5,862 bases of DNA. Origin: CAZEBW01 sp964510205 (GTDB lineage Bacteria > Chloroflexota > Anaerolineae > VGOG01). Shown here piece by piece: positions 5,574 through 5,862 of this stretch. Every line of letters begins with the position of its first letter. Position 1 is the stretch's first letter. Both the position numbers and the translations under genes were made by a program. Location of the stretch: contig CAZEBW010000133.1 of the NCBI GenBank assembly GCA_964510205.1, positions 1 to 5,862 of the forward strand, in the 5' to 3' direction. The notes under the pieces were generated by a model, which ran no database searches, was not told where the DNA came from, and was given only the letters and a program-made list of their open reading frames with translations.

Positions 5574-5862
5574 TGACGAGAAATTCGAGGTAATGAAGGT
5601 CCATCCCCGCCAGATAGCGAGGTAGACCCTCTCTCACGTAACTCGTTGAGGACTGTCCTCGCGACGATGGCTTTGGAGGCTTCTGGGGGACGGATGGCGG
5701 CTCGCTGAGGATGGTTCTCTGAATCGTTTCGGACGCTACCCATAGATTTCTGGTAGCGCTCTAATGACTGGTCGCGAGGTTTTCTTGACAGGAAACCGAA
5801 TTGCCAGTATAGAGTGTATCGGATAATGTGATCTTATGGCAAGTTAACAACTGAATAGCATC
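5574..5862. other. intergenic region rich in inverted repeats
   Basis: No convincing gene is seen. Three symmetric elements are present: a 13-bp palindrome GAGGAC-T-GTCCTC (5648-5660) about 75 bp upstream of the giant gene's -35; a 9-bp inverted pair CCTCGCGAC (5657-5665) and GTCGCGAGG (5771-5779); and a stem CGCTACC (5734-5740) / GGTAGCG (5752-5758) with an 11-nt loop. The right end is AT-richer. These could be regulator sites or relics of a mobile element; the sequence alone does not decide. Confidence 0.45.
5785..5813 (+). promoter_or_regulatory. possible rightward promoter leading out of the window
   Basis: TTGACA (5785-5790) is followed by 17 bp and TATAGA (5808-5813, four of six consensus bases). 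A nearby GATAAT at 5822-5827 could be an alternative -10. The target gene would lie beyond the window, so this would be divergent from the giant gene's promoter. Confidence 0.4.

Noticed and set aside
5570..5743. 57-codon minus-strand frame upstream of the giant gene, open without ATG back to about 5833
   Set aside because: The peptide reads plausibly (RPPEASKAIVARTVLNEL), but there is no ribosome binding site at its Met, its stop sits inside the -35 of the giant gene's promoter, and I recognise no family. It could be a gene relic; not supported enough to call.

Overview
The window looks like chromosomal DNA from a member of the Chloroflexota, most likely an Anaerolineae-type bacterium. This is inferred from protein style, not from a marker gene. 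The large gene encodes an exported protein with Thr-Pro linkers, a PPC domain, an internal FLPYF motif and a C-terminal VYLPLI motif, a combination typical of that phylum. The DNA is fairly GC-rich. No rRNA, tRNA, CRISPR array, transposase or complete metabolic operon is visible.

Layout. (1) 2-136 (+) is the unrecognised 3' end of a gene entering from the left. (2) 137-395 is non-coding as far as I can see and ends in a ribosome binding site. (3) 396-1049 (+) encodes a 217-residue, mostly helical cytoplasmic protein of unknown function. Its middle part (FPPELRFP...WSPREL) resembles helical regions of putative DNA-binding proteins of plasmids and phages. (4) 1137-1274 is a decayed partial second copy of that gene, about 81% identical without gaps to 703-840, with Trp changed to stop. 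(5) 1244-5368 (-) is one very large gene of 1374 codons. It encodes an N-terminal membrane anchor, seven Reg_prop-type repeats, a Thr-Pro linker, a PPC domain, a second linker, an Ig-like segment, a third linker and fourteen copies of a roughly 45-residue repeat. Seven plus fourteen repeats is what three seven-bladed beta-propellers need. (6) 5369-5862 has no convincing gene. It holds a near-consensus sigma-70 promoter for the giant gene, a leader of about 170 nt with four small perfect hairpins, several inverted repeats and a possible rightward promoter leaving the window.

The giant protein is probably a surface or extracytoplasmic binding or scaffold protein. No peptidase, kinase or other catalytic domain is visible. 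Its last ten residues are encoded antisense to the relic of the neighbouring gene, so its present C-terminus appears to have been created at a rearrangement junction. The 396-1049 gene and the giant gene converge, and nothing seen here links their functions.
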